Positions 39,884-49,003 are shown, counted from the first letter of the stretch. The stretch: DNA of 64,000 nt from Paenibacillus beijingensis (GCF_000961095.1 NZ_CP011058.1:955501-1019500); one strand, 5' to 3'. Program-made: numbers and translations. The notes: generated by a model from the letters alone, not told the origin.

Positions 39884-39897
39884 TGTAAGCGCTAACA
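39884..39897. promoter_or_regulatory. CcpA catabolite-responsive element (cre)
   Basis: TGTAAGCGCTAACA fits the cre consensus TGWAARCGYTWNCW at every position. It overlaps an AT-rich promoter-like stretch (GATAAT near 39876) in the divergent region between the LLM gene and the LytTR-like gene, so either could be under catabolite control. Confidence 0.75.
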
Positions 39898-40031
39898 ATC
39901 AGTTTCCTTGTTGGCTCCGCAGGATCGATTACGGTTTCGGTATCGGACTCCATTCCGGCTCGCCGCCTGGAATTGAACCGGACCTGCGGACGGTCGCCGT
40001 TTGAATTTTTTTTACGGAGGGGGAAGCCAGA

Positions 40032-40382
40032 GTGACGAGTATGACGTTGAAGGACCGCAATGTATATGAGGACTTTGATGTGGAGACGGACATTCTGTTT
40101 TTCAAGGTGGGCTCGCTCGGTCTCGTCATTTTTCACGGCAGCAATTATAATATTAAAAAGAGAATGTCTGCCGAAGAAATCAATCGCCTGATCGGGAGCG
40201 GCACGTTCCAGCCGGCCGGGTCGGACTGCTACGTGAACATCGGCAAGATCAGCGCGATCGAAGAAGGAACCGTTTATTTCGGCGGCCGCGGACCGGATCA
40301 CAAGCGGCTCCCGGTATCGCGGTGGAGAGTTCATTCGCTGCGGACGCGGCTGACGACGCACGGCGGCAAGCAGGCGCAATAG
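40032..40382 (+). CDS. Stand-alone LytTR-like DNA-binding protein
   Basis: A 116-residue protein. The C-terminal two thirds match a LytTR fold pattern: DILFFKVGSLGLVIFHGS, the variable middle, then CYVNIGKISAIEEGTVYFGG and PVSRWRVHSLRTRL, where YVN..KI..IE is the usual strand. No receiver domain is attached. GGAGGGGG lies nine bases before the GTG start. A perfect cre site lies 135 bases upstream. It may act as a small autonomous regulator. Family assignment is moderate. Confidence 0.65.
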   Translation: MTSMTLKDRNVYEDFDVETDILFFKVGSLGLVIFHGSNYNIKKRMSAEEINRLIGSGTFQPAGSDCYVNIGKISAIEEGTVYFGGRGPDHKRLPVSRWRVHSLRTRLTTHGGKQAQ

Positions 40383-40402
40383 AAGACTCGAGTCGAAGCA
40401 TA

Positions 40403-40446
40403 AGACGTCCGGCGAATCAGGCGAAAGCCCGGTTTGCCGGACGTCT
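40403..40446 (+). terminator. Terminator of the LytTR-like gene
   Basis: AGACGTCCGGC and GCCGGACGTCT pair perfectly around a loop with its own GGC/GCC, followed by TTGC. About 20 bases after the stop. Confidence 0.75.
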
Positions 40447-40661
40447 TTGCATGATGCGATTTTGCAATTTTACGTTTTCCCCGGATTGTTTGCATCTTTG
40501 CGCTCAGCAGGCGGCAGGCGAACCTTGCCTCGCCCGCATTGGCCGCATCACCGTGCCGGCTCTTACCAATAACGGCCCCGTTGCTCTATACTGATCAAGA
40601 AGCCCCCATTAACATGCGAACGCTTCTTAACCAAACGATAGAAAGGACGGCCAGTACTAGA

Positions 40662-41135
40662 ATGCCTGTCATCGAAACATCCATGATCATCCAGGCGCCG
40701 CCCCGTCTTTGCTTCGATCTGGCGCGCAGCATCGACGTTCATATGCAATCGGCATCGCAAACAAGGGAGAAGGCAATCGCCGGCCGCACCGCCGGATTGA
40801 TCGAGCTAGGCGAAACCGTCACCTGGGAAGCGGTCCATTTCGGGGTGAAGCAGCGGTTAACGGTTAAAATTACGGCTATGGAGCCCCCGTGGCGTTTTAC
40901 GGACGAGATGATCCGGGGCGCATTCCGGAGGTTTACGCACACGCATGAATTTATCCCGCAGGCGGATGGAACGCTGATGATCGACCGCTTCGACTACGAC
41001 TCGCCTCTCGGGCTGCTCGGAAGGCTGGCCGACATCCTGTTTCTTACGCGGTACATGGAGCAATTTCTTGTCAAACGCAACACCGTCATAAAAGAAATCG
41101 CCGAAAAATCAGCCTCCAAGTACCTTTCGACGTAA
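40662..41135 (+). CDS. SRPBCC (START/Bet v1-like) family protein
   Basis: A 157-residue ligand-binding fold protein. Marks are the opening strand ETSMIIQAPPRLCFDLARSIDVHM, ETVTWEAVHFGVKQRLTVKIT, FTDEMIRGAFRRFTHTHEF and FDYDSPLGLLGRLAD with a terminal helix. It resembles the ligand-binding SRPBCC group seen with cell-division inhibitor or cyclase annotations. The start is uncertain: MPVIETS at 40662 fits the family, while ATG at 40614 adds 16 residues; neither has a strong ribosome binding site. No function is assigned. Confidence 0.75.
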   Translation: MPVIETSMIIQAPPRLCFDLARSIDVHMQSASQTREKAIAGRTAGLIELGETVTWEAVHFGVKQRLTVKITAMEPPWRFTDEMIRGAFRRFTHTHEFIPQADGTLMIDRFDYDSPLGLLGRLADILFLTRYMEQFLVKRNTVIKEIAEKSASKYLST

Positions 41136-41178
41136 ATTTTTGTTACACTATTGGTATTCTATTAGGAGGTAATATAAG

Positions 41179-41811
41179 ATGGACCGCTCTTCTACATACA
41201 CCGATGTAAAAAATAATTTGACGACACTCAACCAGAAACTGCGGGAGCAGCTGACCAAAGACCATTACTTCCGCGCCGCAGCGGCGCTCGGCATGATCGA
41301 TGCGAACGGCTCCATCGTGTTTGACCGCGAAGACGCCGCGGCTGCGCTTACCGAGCTGGCCGTGCACGAGCCGGTATCGGCAGACGAAGCATTCCGCAGC
41401 GAAGCTTCTTCCACATTGAAGCTGACCCCGTCCGAGAAAAAGGCGCTGGACGCCTACAAGGATTCCTATACGTCGCTGTTCCGCATATCATCGCTGTCGG
41501 TCGGCCAAGGAACGGCCGTGCTGCAGGATCTTCTTCATCGGGATCAGCCGGAGATCACCGTTATGGATCTGCGGCTCAGCCGTTTTCTGACCGAGGGCCT
41601 GCTGTTGTTCACCCGGATCATCACGGTGGACGGGCTGACCGTAACCGCCGGACCGGACTTTATGTTCCCGTCCAATATTGACCAATTTTTGCTGCATCGC
41701 GGCAAAAAAATCGCCAAAAAAAGCAGCCACGCCGACTCCGGCGTCCGCAACTTCGCCGCTTTCAACGAGCTGCACAAAACCGACGGCATTCGTATCGTAT
41801 ATAAGTCCTAG
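41179..41811 (+). CDS. Hypothetical protein, 210 residues
   Basis: No family recognised. TTAGGAGGT lies nine bases before the ATG, so expression is likely. The sequence is mixed alpha-helical, soluble, with a Lys-rich patch HRGKKIAKKSSHADSG near residue 175 and no cysteine or membrane span. It follows the SRPBCC gene by 43 bases on the same strand and may be co-transcribed with it. Downstream is repeat copy 3. Confidence 0.7.
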   Translation: MDRSSTYTDVKNNLTTLNQKLREQLTKDHYFRAAAALGMIDANGSIVFDREDAAAALTELAVHEPVSADEAFRSEASSTLKLTPSEKKALDAYKDSYTSLFRISSLSVGQGTAVLQDLLHRDQPEITVMDLRLSRFLTEGLLLFTRIITVDGLTVTAGPDFMFPSNIDQFLLHRGKKIAKKSSHADSGVRNFAAFNELHKTDGIRIVYKS

Positions 41812-41908
41812 TCATTTTGAGCGCGACGAAAAAGAAGAGCTAGTCCTAAATAGGTCAAAAGGGGACCTCCTGTTTCGCCGCCAAAGCGGAGTCGGAGGTC
41901 CTTTCCTC

Positions 41909-42097
41909 GCTAAACCTGCGATTGTGCAGGTATTATCGATCGAAATCGCATGTCTGGACGGAAAACCTGCGATGGTACAGGAATTCCCCGCTTTTATTGC
42001 CTGAACGGGAGATGGGGTCGACAAAAAAAGCACATTTGCAGGAATTTTAACCCAGCCGAAAAATAAAAAGAAAATAGATGTACGAACGCATCTTTTT
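41909..42097 (+). repeat. Dispersed intergenic repeat, copy 3
   Basis: Hairpin 1 is CCTGCGATTGTGCAGG (41915-41930), a G-T pair at the position that is A-T in copy 1 and G-C in copy 2. The end hairpin GATGTACGAACGCATC is at 42077-42092. A GGACCTCC/GGAGGTCC hairpin precedes it (41864-41900) and a family terminator follows. It lies between convergent genes and is very close to copy 2 in sequence. Confidence 0.9.
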
Positions 42098-42130
42098 CAA
42101 CAAACACCCCTTCGTGCAGAGCGATAAAAA

Positions 42131-42174
42131 ACGAACGAACCGGCCAAGGATAGACCCTTGATCGGTTCGTTTTT
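42131..42174 (-). terminator. Terminator-like hairpin, family copy 3 (AACGAACCGG type)
   Basis: ACGAACGAACCGG arm pairs with ATCGGTTCGTTTTT around CCAAGGATAGACCCTTG. It is bidirectional: T runs follow on both strands. It lies past the yidC-like stop on the minus strand. Confidence 0.85.
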
Positions 42175-42242
42175 CGCTTTTTGAAGCTGAAGAACTTGAG
42201 ATACGACTGAATGCCTGCTTATGGGACAGCCCCTTCTATGTG

Positions 42243-43091
42243 TTAGCCGGCCTTCTGCGCTGCGGCTTCGGCAGCAAGCGCAGGATACAGCCGCTGCGCC
42301 AATAACGTCTGCAAAATGACGAAGATTCCGCCGACCGCCCAATAGAGCGGAAGCGCGGCCGGGGCCGTGAAGGAGAACACCGCCATCATGACCGGCGACA
42401 AGTACGACAGCCTGGCGAGCTGCCGCTGCATGCCTTCCATTTCCGTACTTGTGCCGGACTGGGAAACTTTAACCTGCACGAAATAGACGGCGGCGGCAAT
42501 GAACGGCATGATGATATCCGTATGTCCGAGCTGGAACCACAGAAACGAATGCGACGACAGCTCGGGCGTCAACCGGATGGCGTAATACAGGCCCGATAAG
42601 ATCGGGAGCTGAAGGAGCATCGGCAGGCAGCCGACCGCCAGCGGATCGTAGCCGTGCTTCTTGTGCAGCTTCAGAGTCTCCTCCTGCAGCTTCAGCCGGT
42701 CTTCGGCTTTGTCCGGCTTATACTTCAGCTTTAGCTGGTCCAGCTCCGGCTGCATCAGCGCCTGTTTGCGCTTCATTTCCTGCTGTCCCTTGTATTGGCG
42801 CAGCATGAACGGCAGCAGCAGCAGCTTCACGGCAACCGTCAGCACGATCAGGGCGAGACCGTAGCTGCCGCCGCACAGAACGGCAAGCTGAAGAATTAAA
42901 TATGAAAAAGGGTAAATGACATAATGGTTGAAAAATCCCGGCGTCGACGCGTCGATCGCGCCGCTTGTTCCGCATCCTCCGAGCAGCAGCAGCACAAGTG
43001 CGGCAGCGATTATTTTGAGCGCGGGGTTAATGTTGTCAAACTGCGGCAGAAGCCGGCGTGTTCCGGTGTGAATTCCATCGTTTCGTTTCAT
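42243..43091 (-). CDS. yidC: YidC/Oxa1-family membrane protein insertase
   Basis: A 282-residue lipoprotein insertase that places proteins in the membrane with or without SecYEG. The lipobox LLLGGC (about residue 40) is preceded by an unusually long basic N-terminus. About five spans follow; the conserved arginine in the first (LLLPFMLRQYKGQQEM) and GCLPMLLQLPILSGLY are visible. It resembles the SpoIIIJ/YqjG class of Firmicutes. The ATG at 43091 is taken because GAGGAG lies seven bases upstream. It is not next to rpmH/rnpA, so it is probably the second, accessory copy of the genome. Confidence 0.9.
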   Translation of the reverse strand: MKRNDGIHTGTRRLLPQFDNINPALKIIAAALVLLLLGGCGTSGAIDASTPGFFNHYVIYPFSYLILQLAVLCGGSYGLALIVLTVAVKLLLLPFMLRQYKGQQEMKRKQALMQPELDQLKLKYKPDKAEDRLKLQEETLKLHKKHGYDPLAVGCLPMLLQLPILSGLYYAIRLTPELSSHSFLWFQLGHTDIIMPFIAAAVYFVQVKVSQSGTSTEMEGMQRQLARLSYLSPVMMAVFSFTAPAALPLYWAVGGIFVILQTLLAQRLYPALAAEAAAQKAG

Positions 43092-43377
43092 GATCATTCT
43101 CCTCGTTTCGCATAATGGTTGCGGTTAACGAGGAATGACAGCCCTCCGAATCGCCGTCGGGAGCTTCCTTCCGTTTCATATGGCGTACCAGCATCTCCCC
43201 GATGGTACGCACCACGGCAAGGCGCTGCGCTCCCGGAAGACGGCACACGCTGTCTTCGCGGTCATACCGGCCCGGCCCCTGCGGAGCGGAGGGAAGACGG
43301 AAATAATAAAGATACGCAAATGAGCATAAGATCCCGATGCTAAACAGATACGACATGACCTCATGAAGCTCAAACAA
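43036..43377 (-). CDS. Possible small membrane protein overlapping the yidC start
   Basis: A frame of 113 residues beginning at TTG (43377) seven bases after GAGGGGGTG. Residues 5-27 form one membrane span (EVMSYLFSIGILCSFAYLYYF), followed by a charged tail. The last 56 bases overlap yidC in another frame, which is long for a real overlap, but the N-terminal part and ribosome binding site look genuine. I do not recognise a family. It could be translationally coupled to yidC. Confidence 0.45.
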   Translation of the reverse strand: MFELHEVMSYLFSIGILCSFAYLYYFRLPSAPQGPGRYDREDSVCRLPGAQRLAVVRTIGEMLVRHMKRKEAPDGDSEGCHSSLTATIMRNEENDHETKRWNSHRNTPASAAV

Positions 43378-43440
43378 TGATATTCACCCCCTCACATCAA
43401 CACCTGCTTATTACGCGGCAAAACGGGGAAAAGTTTCACG

Positions 43441-43510
43441 GGCGCCGTCACCGCGAGACGTCACCGCGAGACGTTACCGCGGAGCCGTTACCGCGGAGCC
43501 GTTACCGCGG
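43441..43510. repeat. Short tandem units at the 3' end of the six-PAS kinase gene
   Basis: CACCGCGAGACGT occurs twice and ACCGCGGAGCCGTT two to three times in a row (43447-43508). The array runs into the last codons of the kinase gene. The units may form small hairpins (CCGCGG is palindromic). Confidence 0.7.
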
Positions 43511-46500
43511 CTTCTTCTTCGCCAAGGAGTACGCCGCCAAGATCGCTTCGGCGGACGCTTCCCCTCTCTGTTCTTCCTTCCACGGGCGCGTCCGCAGCGA
43601 GAAATCGAACGTGGAGCCTTCTCCTTCCCGGCTCTCCACCCCGATCGAGCCTCCCATCAGCTCGACGAACTTTTTGCAAATGGACAGCCCGAGTCCCGTT
43701 CCCCCGTATTTGCGGCTGATCGCCGGATGCAGCTGGGAAAAGGACTGGAACAGCAGATCCTGCTTGTCCAGCGGGATGCCGATGCCGGTATCCTTCACCT
43801 TAAATCTGAGCAGGATGTCTTCGCTGCCGGCGGCGGATTCGTTCCGGACCGTTAACGTCACGCTTCCGTGGTCGGTGAACTTGACCCCGTTGCCGACCAG
43901 ATTGATCAGCACTTGGCGCAGCCGTGCTTCATCGCCGATCAGAAGATCGGGAACGTCGTCCGCAATCGAGCACGTAAGCGCGATGTTCTTCTCCGCCGCC
44001 CTGGCCGCAAACAGCTCGAGCATGCCGTCCATGACTTCACGCAGCTTGTACGGCTCGGAGGCCAGCTCCATTTTGCCCGCTTCAATCTTGCTCAGATCGA
44101 GAATTTCATTCAGGATGTTCAGAAGCTTGTCGCTGCTGCGGAGAATGATGTCGGTATATGTCCGCTGCTCCTGGCTCAGCTCCGTTTCCGTCAGCATTTC
44201 CGTCATGCCGATAATGCCGTTCATCGGGGTGCGAATCTCATGGCTCATAATCGCCAGAAACTCGGACTTGGCGCGGTCCGCATGCTCGGCCGCTTCCTTG
44301 GCGCGGATGATTTCCTTCTCATTCGTAATGTCGAAAAAGACGACGACGGCGCCTTTGCGCTGCCACCCGTCAAAAAGCGGCGTGACATGATACGAGGCGA
44401 GAAAGCTGGAGCCGTCTTTACGCCAGAATACCGCTTCCTTGTTTTGCAAAGACAAGCCTTCCTGGAGCGCATGCCGGATCGGCGAATCTCCCGGCGCAAA
44501 GTGGGTGCCGCCCGCCATCGTCTGCTGCAGGAAGCCCCGTTTCCCGCTCGAGAGCAGTTCATCTTGTGTAAAGCCCAGCATGGATGCCCCGGACGGATTA
44601 ATAAAGGTCGTCCGGCCCTCCAGGTCGAGCCCGAGGATGCCTTCGGATACGGAGTTCAAAATGAGCGAATGCTCGTAGCTGAGCTTCTCGATTTGTTCGA
44701 TGTACCGTTTCCGCTCCGTAATATCGGTCGTAATGCCGTAAACGCCGACAATCCGGTTATCGAGCACAATCGGCACGTTGATGACGCTGACCTCAATGCG
44801 GCGTCCGTCCTTGTGCCGAAGACCGATCTCATAGTTTTGCGGTTCTCCCCGCGCGGCTTTCTCAAAGTGATCGGCCGCCTTCGCCAGATCGGGCGGATCG
44901 ATGAGCGGGCCGAAATGGCTTTGCACCAGTTCCTGCTGCGTATATCCGGTCAGCAGCGACTGCCCGGCGTTAGCGGTCAGCAGATTGCCCTTCAAGTCGA
45001 GCGAGGCGACGCCGGCCGGATTGTTGTCAAACAGCGACTTGTATTCCTGCAGCTGCAGATCGAACCGTCTGCGCTCGGTAATGTCGCGCGAGACGACAAT
45101 CATTTCCTCCGCGCGGCCCGCCTCGTCGCGTGTAAAGCTCCGCGTCGATTCGAGCCAGACATAGGAGCCGTCTTTCCGGCGGAAGCGGAAGGTTGCCGTT
45201 TCCGAGCCGTCTCCGTCCAAATGAGCGTTCAAATAACCGGTGAAAGCGGCGGCATCCTCTTCATGGATGAAGCTGAGCCATCCGCTCCCAACCATCTCGT
45301 CCGGTTCATAGCCGAGCATCGAACGGCATACCGGAGATGCATACAGAAACGTCGCCCGGTTGTCGGCGGTGTGGCGGGAAATAAAATCGATCGAGTTTTC
45401 CGAGATCAGCCGGAAATTGCGCTCGCTGGCACGCAGCCGCTCTTCCATCTGGTAGCGGGCGGTTATATCCTGGACCATGCCGACGACCCGAACGGGCCGT
45501 CCCTCATGGTCCTTCATGACTTTCCACTGCGCCAATATATTTTTCATGCTGGAATCCGGCAGGACGATCCGGTAGATCATTTCGCCGGAAGCTCCGTCCG
45601 CAACCGCATCCCGGATGTTTTTTTCCACACGCCACTTGTCGCTTTTATGAACGAGGGCCATAAAGGCGGTTTGATCCGCATAAATCGCTTCCAGCGCATT
45701 GCCGAAGATTTGACGGAATTCATTGGAGAAATGCACCCGCTTCTGCAGCAAGTCCCAGTGCCAGGAGCCGGTATTGGAAATGCGCTGCGCTTCGGTTAAC
45801 AGCCTCTCGTGCTGCTTCCGCTCCGTCACGTTGCGCCCCAGCGTAAGACGCTTCGTCACTTTACCGTCGGGGCCGCGCAGCAAACAGATCGTCATGTCCG
45901 ACCAAATGTAATGGCCGTCGCGGTGACGGATCCGGCACGTCATGCTGCCTTCCGCTTTCACAAGGCTGTCCGTCGCCATCATGTCCGCAACATCTTCGGG
46001 ATGGAAAAACTCAAACCGGCTTTTGCCGATCATTTCCTCCGGTTTATAGCCGATCACATATTGGGCGGATGGAGACACGTATTCGAGAATGCCGTCAGGC
46101 GTGCTGCACGTAATCAAGTCGCGTGTCGAATGCTTGAACAGCAGCTTCAGCTCCGGGCTCAATCCGGGCGGCAGCGTTAGCGGCTTCCGCTCCGTCATAT
46201 CGGTCGCCTGCAGAAAAATCCGCAGCGGCGCCGAGCCGCTTTCTCCCTCCCGGCGGCCCGGCAAAAAATACCGCACCTGAACCCGCAGCACGCTTCCATC
46301 CTTATGTATATAACGCTTCTCCCGCTCGAAAAACGGTTCCCGCATCAGTTCCTGCAGGATAGCGCCCAAGTCCGTTGAATCCCGGTCATCGGGATGCGTA
46401 AGCTCCCGCTCCGGGATATTCCTCAGTTCCGCTTCGGTTCGCCCCAGCAGGGCAGCATAAGCCGGATTCACGCGCAGCCATGTCCCGTCTTCCACTGATA

Positions 46501-46576
46501 TGGAAGCAAGCCCATACGGGGCATAGGTAAACATCAATTCATCGTCAGTCCGCTCTTCCTCCGGATGCTTGATCAC
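43502..46576 (-). CDS. Soluble histidine kinase with six PAS domains
   Basis: A 1024-residue kinase with no membrane span. Six consecutive PAS/PAC modules occupy about residues 10-755; most end in a DMTERK / DITERK motif. The phospho-acceptor is His779 in SHEIRTPMNGIIG, followed by an ATPase domain with NLVGNGVKFT, DTGIGI and GTGLGLSICK. The receiver domain usual in such hybrid kinases is absent, and the protein ends in a short AEAILAAYSLAKKKPR tail. GTG start after AAGGAGG. The partner regulator is not nearby. The last kinase in this window (61997) shares the same style. Confidence 0.92.
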   Translation of the reverse strand: MIKHPEEERTDDELMFTYAPYGLASISVEDGTWLRVNPAYAALLGRTEAELRNIPERELTHPDDRDSTDLGAILQELMREPFFEREKRYIHKDGSVLRVQVRYFLPGRREGESGSAPLRIFLQATDMTERKPLTLPPGLSPELKLLFKHSTRDLITCSTPDGILEYVSPSAQYVIGYKPEEMIGKSRFEFFHPEDVADMMATDSLVKAEGSMTCRIRHRDGHYIWSDMTICLLRGPDGKVTKRLTLGRNVTERKQHERLLTEAQRISNTGSWHWDLLQKRVHFSNEFRQIFGNALEAIYADQTAFMALVHKSDKWRVEKNIRDAVADGASGEMIYRIVLPDSSMKNILAQWKVMKDHEGRPVRVVGMVQDITARYQMEERLRASERNFRLISENSIDFISRHTADNRATFLYASPVCRSMLGYEPDEMVGSGWLSFIHEEDAAAFTGYLNAHLDGDGSETATFRFRRKDGSYVWLESTRSFTRDEAGRAEEMIVVSRDITERRRFDLQLQEYKSLFDNNPAGVASLDLKGNLLTANAGQSLLTGYTQQELVQSHFGPLIDPPDLAKAADHFEKAARGEPQNYEIGLRHKDGRRIEVSVINVPIVLDNRIVGVYGITTDITERKRYIEQIEKLSYEHSLILNSVSEGILGLDLEGRTTFINPSGASMLGFTQDELLSSGKRGFLQQTMAGGTHFAPGDSPIRHALQEGLSLQNKEAVFWRKDGSSFLASYHVTPLFDGWQRKGAVVVFFDITNEKEIIRAKEAAEHADRAKSEFLAIMSHEIRTPMNGIIGMTEMLTETELSQEQRTYTDIILRSSDKLLNILNEILDLSKIEAGKMELASEPYKLREVMDGMLELFAARAAEKNIALTCSIADDVPDLLIGDEARLRQVLINLVGNGVKFTDHGSVTLTVRNESAAGSEDILLRFKVKDTGIGIPLDKQDLLFQSFSQLHPAISRKYGGTGLGLSICKKFVELMGGSIGVESREGEGSTFDFSLRTRPWKEEQRGEASAEAILAAYSLAKKKPR

Positions 46577-46766
46577 AAGTGCGCCTCCTTAAACTGCCAA
46601 ATGCCGTCAGCCAGGTTGTAATTTCAGTATACGGTTTTTCCCTGAAAAAAAAGAGTGCAGGACTTGTCATCCTGCAAAACGTTAACCGGAAAACCGCATG
46701 CCGGCGGCATTTATATGCGCTTGAAACGTCGTACTGGCTAGCATATCGGAAGTGCCTGCGCCCCAT

Positions 46767-47456
46767 TCACACCTCGCGCTTACCTGACATCAGCGCCGTA
46801 ACGTAATGGAAGAGCATCAATACGACGGAGCTGAACAGCGAGCTGACGGCAAGCAGCTCGACGATTTCCTCCGAGCTCTGCTCGAGCCGCTCCGCCCCCT
46901 TGCTCATATTCGAGACAGCGAACGAATCCATGCCGACTGCAAGCGCGAAGAGCGCCGCGGCGGCGATAAACCAGACAAGCGCCGCCTTGCGGGCGCGGAA
47001 TACTCTTACGATATGGACGAGGAACAGCAGGGCGACGAACGCGTAGACGAGCGGAATGAAATCGCCCGCTTCCTCCCATGGAAGCAGCTTGATGCCCGTC
47101 TGTTTCAGCCAATTGTCGCGCACCCGCTCGTGGAACGCGAACCGTTCATCGATCATAAGAAACGCGTATGCCGCCGAAAGCAGCAGCCAAACGACACCTT
47201 CTCTTCTAAAGCCGCCCTGGGCATAAACAAGCGTGCAGCAGATCAGGGCAAGCAGTGCGCAGCCGAACCAGAGGACGCTTTGCAGCCAAGTCATGGGCGT
47301 TTGCTCCGCAGCGACGTATATCCAGTAATTCGGCCATTTAACCGCAATCAGCAGCAGCGTGAACAAAACGGCGATGCAGAAGACGGAGCCGATCAGCAGC
47401 CTTTCCGTCAAGCGCAGCCGCGCTTTGATGCCCGGCATGTCGCGCTCATTCGGCAA
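46767..47456 (-). CDS. Hypothetical integral membrane protein
   Basis: A 229-residue protein with about six membrane spans and one polar loop (DERFAFHERVRDNWLKQTG) that holds Glu, His and Arg residues likely to be functional. I recognise no family. The start is uncertain: TTG at 47456 lies eight bases after GAGGAG. It overlaps the 3' end of the 2-hydroxyacid dehydrogenase gene by 11 bases, so they form an operon. Confidence 0.75.
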   Translation of the reverse strand: MPNERDMPGIKARLRLTERLLIGSVFCIAVLFTLLLIAVKWPNYWIYVAAEQTPMTWLQSVLWFGCALLALICCTLVYAQGGFRREGVVWLLLSAAYAFLMIDERFAFHERVRDNWLKQTGIKLLPWEEAGDFIPLVYAFVALLFLVHIVRVFRARKAALVWFIAAAALFALAVGMDSFAVSNMSKGAERLEQSSEEIVELLAVSSLFSSVVLMLFHYVTALMSGKREV

Positions 47457-48438
47457 AACGTCCACTCCTCTCTTCTGCCGCGGTCACAAGATGCTGCGGG
47501 CGGTCCGTCAGCAAACCGATCACATTGTCCGCCCACGTTTCGTATCCTCTTTCGATCACTTCTTCCGAATACCAGGCGGTATGCCCGGTTTGCAAAATGC
47601 GGCCTTCGGCGACGAGACGATCGGCCGCGGCTGTACCGGCCAGCGAGAAGCGGTCATCGACGGCGTAGCCCTTCAAATATCCCGCTTCGATCGAGGCGAC
47701 AACGGCGGCATCGTCGACAAGCGCCGAGCGCGAGACGTTGATCAAATACGAGCCCGGCTTCATTTGGCGCAGCTGGGATTGGCCGAAATGATGGGCACCT
47801 TTCCATTTGGACGGATAGTGCAGCGACACGACGTCGGAGGAAGCAAGCAGCTCCTCAAGCGACACCTTCGTCACCCCGGCGCCGCGATCCGCGATCGGAT
47901 CATAACCGACGACGCGCATCCCGAACGCCTGGGCAAGTTCGGAGACATAGCGGCCGATACGGCCGAGACCGATGAGCCCGATCGTCCTGCCGCGAAGCTC
48001 CCAGCCTTTCACCGATGTGCCGAACGGCACGCGGCCCCTTACGCGGTCCTGGCTCAGATGTATGCGGCGCGACATCGTCAGCAGCATGCCGATCGTATGC
48101 TCGGCGACCGAGACGGTCGAATACTCCGGGAGGTTGGAGAGCTTAATGCCCCTCTCCTCCAGCAATTCGACATCGATATAATCGACGCCGGTCGCAAAGA
48201 CGGCAATTCCCCGCAGCTTCGGCAGCTGCTCGATCCATGAAGCGTCAATGGAAGGAACGGAGCGCGGCGTCAGCCCCGCAACATCGGCATCCATCAGCAG
48301 TGCGGCGAGCTCGGCCGGAGGAATCGGCTCCAGCGATTTGATATAGGTGATTTGCCCAGCCCGTTCCAGCCGTGCAGCCTGCTCGGGCGTAAAGTTTCCG
48401 CGTCCCATTGCGGTGATCAGCACTGCTTTTTTACTCAT
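47446..48438 (-). CDS. D-isomer-specific 2-hydroxyacid dehydrogenase family protein
   Basis: A 330-residue NAD-dependent dehydrogenase. The nucleotide-binding motif is GLIGLGRIGRYVSEL; the substrate arginine is in INVSRSALVDD; and the histidine is in QTGHTAWYSEE. The usual glutamate-containing segment (DVFExEP) is changed to VDDRFSLAG, so the catalytic relay may be altered. The substrate is unknown. It is the first gene of an operon with the membrane protein that follows. Confidence 0.85.
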   Translation of the reverse strand: MSKKAVLITAMGRGNFTPEQAARLERAGQITYIKSLEPIPPAELAALLMDADVAGLTPRSVPSIDASWIEQLPKLRGIAVFATGVDYIDVELLEERGIKLSNLPEYSTVSVAEHTIGMLLTMSRRIHLSQDRVRGRVPFGTSVKGWELRGRTIGLIGLGRIGRYVSELAQAFGMRVVGYDPIADRGAGVTKVSLEELLASSDVVSLHYPSKWKGAHHFGQSQLRQMKPGSYLINVSRSALVDDAAVVASIEAGYLKGYAVDDRFSLAGTAAADRLVAEGRILQTGHTAWYSEEVIERGYETWADNVIGLLTDRPQHLVTAAEERSGRFAE

Positions 48439-48750
48439 ATACGACAGCTCCCTTGGTTAACGGAATATGAACCCTTCCAACGCCAGACCAAGTCGTCATC
48501 CTCTCCGCATGCCGATCGCCTCATCAGCAGAGCGGGCGGTTGATTTTACCTGTCAACTGGTGAACATTACCGCTACTTCGTATAAATGTCTCATTATATC
48601 GGAATATCGGATATCGGCCTCTTTCACCGGATCCTCTCTTCCAGTTTGCCCGGTGTTGGGTAACCGATGGCCTCTGAAAGATTGACTCTAAAACTTTTAT
48701 TTTGCTCTTATTTTTTATGTCCAAATGTATAATTTTATCCATTATATCAC

Positions 48751-48828
48751 AGTAAGCGTTATCATTTTGCTCCAATTCACAATTTAGACACTTAATTGTT
48801 GACGGCTGAATGATTCCGGGTGTAAGAT
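48751..48828 (+). promoter_or_regulatory. Candidate cre-like site and promoter upstream of zwf
   Basis: AGTAAGCGTTATCA (48751-48764) resembles a cre site with one mismatch at the first position. TTGACG (48799-48804) and TAAGAT (48823-48828), 18 bases apart, form a sigma-A type promoter about 175 bases before zwf. I see no gene in the 48439-49003 gap; the leader may carry further control but no riboswitch was recognised. Confidence 0.4.
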
Positions 48829-49003
48829 TGCAATGGTTGATTCATCGGTAACTAATAGTAACCATAGATTTATTCGTAGACCGGAATGACGGCGGCATGG
48901 ATAACGTTTCCTGCGCGCCGGCTGCATTCTCCTTTTGGTGTGCCGATAGATATATTCTTTTACCGTCAGGATAGGACGGGAGATGTTAGGAGGAACCATC
49001 GAA

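Noticed and set aside
43868..45799. 643-codon open frame antisense to the six-PAS kinase
   Set aside because: Same reason: Arg/His/Leu-rich, no motif, and the kinase on the other strand has complete domains.
48439..49003. Possible riboswitch or T-box leader ahead of zwf
   Set aside because: I found no conserved riboswitch or T-box core; only promoter and cre-like sequence could be supported.
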